Assembly: GCA_963383645.1 (NCBI GenBank)
Contig: OY726557.1
Location: 126,230,895 to 126,294,894, forward strand
Length of the DNA stretch: 64,000 bases
From: Muscardinus avellanarius
Lineage: Eukaryota; Chordata; Mammalia; Rodentia; Gliridae
Direction: 5' to 3'
Notes under the pieces: model-generated
Database searches by the model: none
Told to the model about the DNA's origin: nothing
What the model saw: the letters and a program-made list of their open reading frames with translations, nothing else
Shown here: positions 60,501 to 64,000 of the stretch, piece after piece
How the letters are laid out: each line of letters begins with the position of its first letter
How positions within the stretch are numbered: the stretch's first letter is position 1
Translations under genes and position numbers: made by a program

Positions 60501-60617
60501 GAAAAAAGCTAAAGAAACACAGGAGGCACAGTGTAGTGAAAATTTTATGCATGGCTGGAGTATCTCTGAAGGAAAGAAAAGACAGAATGAGACAAACTAT
60601 ATTTGAAAATGGCTTTT

Positions 60618-60700
60618 TTAATTGGCAGTACTGGGGATTGAACCCAGGGCCTTATGCATACTAGGCAAGTATTCTACCCAAAGTTATATCTCCAGTCTGA
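60618..60700 (-). repeat. Antisense ID element
   Basis: attgaacccagggccttatg and ctaggcaagtattctaccc; ID monomer without B1 head. Confidence 0.75.
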
Positions 60701-61009
60701 GATAAACTATATTTATCTCAGATATATATTTATATATACAGAGATAAGGGGAGAAAATTTTCTAAACCTGATGAAAGCTCACACCACAGATTCAAAGCTC
60801 TATGAAGCCCAAATAGAATAAACAGGAGGGAAATTACACTTACAAATGGTAATAATTAAATGGCTGGAAGCAAAATAAAAAGAAAAAATCATGAATGCAG
60901 CTACAGCAAAGACACATTATTTTAAATGGGAACAAGTAGACAGATATTTTTTAACAAAATGACAGAAACAGTAAGTAAGTAACAGAATGATACCTTTAAA
61001 AAGCAAAAA

Positions 61010-61140
61010 GCAGCCAGGGATGGTGGTGTTCACCTGCAATCCCAGCAACTCAGGAGGCTGAGGCAGGAGTACTGTAAGTTCAAGGCCAGCCTGGGCAATT
61101 TAGAGAGACCCTGCCTCAACTACAACAATAACAACAAAAC
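61010..61140 (+). repeat. Old B1-like SINE without ID tail
   Basis: ccagggatggtggtgttcac to agagagaccctgcctcaac; of an older subfamily (cccagcaactcaggaggctg). Confidence 0.7.
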
Positions 61141-63627
61141 AAAAAGAAAGAAACTTCCGATCTAGAATTCAATAAACAGCGAGGGAGGGAGGGGAGGGGG
61201 AGGAAGGGGTGAGAGAGAATGAATGAATGAAGGTATAAACTGTACTAGAAGAAATACTAAGTTCTTCAAGTTGAAGAAAAATTATTAGCAACAGACAGAA
61301 AGAAATACAGAAATGAAGGACCAGCAACAAAATGGTATGTAGGCATTCTAAACAGATACTGACTGCACATAAACAATAACTGTAATTCTTAGAGGATCTG
61401 AAATATTTTTAGGATAAAAACAAATGACAAAACACCGAAGAGAATTGAAATGAAAATATTCTCAAGTCTTTGTGCCGTCTCGGAAGTACTAATAAACATT
61501 GAACTCTGAAGCCATAATGTCCAGCACTAAGCACATAGTAAGTTAAATACAGTAGGATCTCAAAAACATAAAATAAATAGATAATAAGCATTGGAACAGC
61601 AGGCTTTTTTGATGCTCGTTTCCTCAAGCAAGGACATAAATTATTAGGAAGCAATTAGACTAATTAGTTGGGTATGACAGCCCATACCCAACAGTAAGCT
61701 GAGACATGCATATTAAAGGGGGGATGAACTGGAGCACTTACCCCTTTAGCTTCCTGTATTGTAATTCTACTTCTCTCTGTCCTTGTTCAATATTGATTCT
61801 GTTGCCTGTGTGGTTTTCTAGTATCTGTCGGTTTCACAGCTGCCTGACTTAAAACTTCAGTCTCCTTGGAGACTGTGCTCAGTGTCATATAAGATCTTAG
61901 AACAGTGAGACAAAGTGCAGTCAGGTGCTCAGTGAAATCCCCCAATCATGATGGCGTTGGACGTGCTTAGTGAGCTCCCAGCTTGATGTTGCATTTCTCT
62001 GCAAGATGTTCTTTTTCTTTGCGAGAAACAGAAAGTAATGAAAAGACGCCAGGAACCTATATTGAAAAGACGAAGTAGTGTCAATTCAGAAAGAAAAGTT
62101 TCCATTTCAAATTAGCTGAGGGGGAAAAATAAAAGCAAACATACTTGCCAGAATTTGAAAAAGCAGGCCAGTTCCCTATAAATAAAATATTATAAATTAA
62201 TAATCTGTTTGTAGAGAGGAAACAGAATGAATTTTATAATGTGGATAGAACAAAATACTGAAGACTCACCAGGCAATGAGATGTCTTGTATTCTTCTATT
62301 TCTTTCTTTTCAGTTCTTTCCCCCTTCTCTTTAATTTAAATCAAAGTTGTAGGATGAGATTTTTGTGTGAAGTCTAAAGGCATTCTAAGCAGTCTGATTG
62401 TGAAGTAGATTTGTCAGAACAACCATGAATTACATCAGTGGGAAAGGTCTAGGTGGCAGCGCAGACCACAGGAGAGCAAGGTCCAATGACAAGTACAGTA
62501 ACCAGTGCCTGGATACAGGTCTATGTGCCTCAAATAAACAGTATATTAAATGCGCATTTAAAAAATTATGGTATTTAGCAAGAGAAAAGTAACTTTCTAT
62601 TACTTATTCCTAAGTAATAAGGAATAAGGTGAGACAGGAAACTACAGCAGTGTTTACTTGTATTCTGAACTGTAACTCAATTACCAGGGTATCATGGATA
62701 ATAATATCTTAATTTGAATTAAGTTTGTAAATGGTTATAACCCAAATTTCAGCATGATCAACCACACCGATTTAAAATTTTCTAGACCACTGACTCTTAG
62801 CTCATAGTCACCAGCAGTAGCCACTTACCTAACCAAATATAAATTATTTCATCACATTACGTTTAGTTCAATTCCAGATGTCTCTATGCATCCGTGCAAA
62901 AATGTTTTTAACTTGGGGGTTACATCTTGAGATATAAGTATACAGAACATGGTCTGTAAAAAAGGGAGATACTCTATGTTTTGAATATAGTTAGGTATAA
63001 CAGTGTGAAAACATTTCTTTCACTGGTAATGCTTTAGTAAAATTTTCTAAAGCAATTAGTTGACCATAAAAATAATATCTGTATGTAGATAAACTTAGGA
63101 GACCCAAGTCTACAAGTGATAAAAGAGGATGCACATCTGCAAACACATAGATGCTCTTATACTGCATGTGTTGTGGTTTTTATAATACAAAGTCTTTAAT
63201 TTTACTATCTTAAGCTTTCAAATGTGGTTACTATTGGGTTAAGGTGAAGTGAATGTTTTCACTGAATTGCTTCTAATTCAATCGAACTGATTTGTTTAAT
63301 GTTATATTTAACAACATAAAATAAACGGAACTCTGGTACCTACAAGAATGTGTGCTGTTTGGTAAGAACTCAGGTGGCCTGGACTGTTCAGTTCACTAAA
63401 ATGCATTTTAGTAAATGGAAAAGGCCTGACTGTCCAATCTTTAAGACCATAAAATGGCTATGGTACTATCACAAAAATAACTAAATAAAATATTCTTTAT
63501 CCAACAATTTGAACAGCACAGACTAGGAAATACAAGATTGGAACAGTGGTAGAGAAGTTATGCCAGAAAAATAAGGCACTTTATGTAGTTGACTAATCAT
63601 ATTTCAAATATTTCTCTAAAAGCAAAT

Positions 63628-63850
63628 GAAGCCGGGCGTGGTGGCGCACGCTTGTAATCCCCACGCTTGGGAGGCTGAGACAGGAGGATTGCGCAGGTTC
63701 AAAGCCAGCCTCAGCTACTTAGTGAGGCTCTCAACAACTTAGTGAGATCCTGTTTCTAAATAAAATATAAAACAGGTCTGGGAGTATAGCCCAGAGGTAG
63801 AAAGCCTCTGGGTTCTACCGTAAAAAAAAATAATAAAATAAAATAAAAGC
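63628..63850 (+). repeat. Sense SINE, AATAAAATATAAA variant
   Basis: Starts gaagccgggcgtggtggcgc, has taatccccacgcttgggagg and gtctgggagtatagcccaga, with an AAAAT-rich tail. Confidence 0.9.
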
Positions 63851-64000
63851 AAATGGCATCTCTTGAGAAATTTTCAAGAGAAATATTCCATTTTGATAGC
63901 ACAGGTGGGTATAAGCATAACTATGTACAGAGGTACTCTGTTTTTATGATTATATGGGTTTTGCATTAAGTTTCCTTACCCTTAGATGGCAAGTACTAAC

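Larger units (their letters stand above)
59995..61470 (+). mobile_element. Old L1/HAL1-like segment with nested SINEs
   Basis: aattttctaaacctgatgaa, aagacacattattttaaatg and gttcttcaagttgaagaaaa occur in the order of an L1M/HAL1 ORF2 3' region on the plus strand. Three SINE insertions break it. No intact frame. Confidence 0.5.
56007..64000 (-). other. CDON: CDON intron sequence (partial)
   Basis: Non-coding sequence upstream of the penultimate CDON coding exon. It holds two old L1 segments, about eleven SINEs (listed separately) and AT-rich unique sequence, mainly at 61,470-63,620. I recognised no further CDON coding exon. The upstream exon must end two bases into a codon. One compatible donor (GTAAGT at 61741-61736) exists but its open frame is weak; see findings. 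Confidence 0.6.

Overview
This is mammalian nuclear DNA from a squirrel-family rodent (Sciuridae, most likely a ground squirrel or marmot). Three things point there. Genes are split by GT-AG introns. The order DDX25 - VSIG10L2 - CDON matches mammalian 11q24-type synteny. More than sixty copies are present of a composite SINE with a 7SL/B1-like head and a tRNA-Ala/ID-like tail, the B1-dID/MEN type described from squirrels. There are no RNA genes, CRISPR arrays or prokaryotic features.

Region 1 (1-13,420) is the 3' three quarters of DDX25, plus strand, a testis DEAD-box RNA helicase. Eight coding exons encode about 374 residues from the Q motif to the stop; the 5' exons lie outside the window. 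Region 2 (13,420-38,930) is a 25.5 kb gene desert. It is filled with SINEs, a long antisense L1 with several SINEs nested in it, microsatellites, and a 1.9 kb AT-rich tandem array with a 19-bp unit at about 20,917-22,815.

Region 3 (38,934-49,242) is a complete VSIG10L2-type gene, plus strand. Twelve coding exons give about 793 aa: signal peptide, six Ig-like domains, one fibronectin-III-like domain, one transmembrane helix and a short tail. The extracellular-domain introns are all phase 1, as is usual for the Ig superfamily. Region 4 (about 51,255-64,000) is the 3' end of CDON on the minus strand: two C-terminal coding exons, a 3.3 kb 3' UTR, and about 8 kb of intron running off the right edge. 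VSIG10L2 and CDON converge tail to tail with about 2 kb between the VSIG10L2 stop and the putative CDON poly(A) site.

The three genes do not form a pathway. DDX25 acts in spermatid mRNA export and translation. CDON is a cell-surface co-receptor for hedgehog and cadherin signalling. VSIG10L2 is an uncharacterised Ig-type membrane protein. No new multi-gene system was found. The least ordinary features are the 19-bp satellite-like array, a 124-bp all-purine mirror tract 355 bp upstream of the VSIG10L2 start, a pair of four-cysteine Ig domains in VSIG10L2, and a twin-primed (5'-inverted) L1 inside a DDX25 intron. Repeat ends are read by eye and are good to roughly 10-20 bp.
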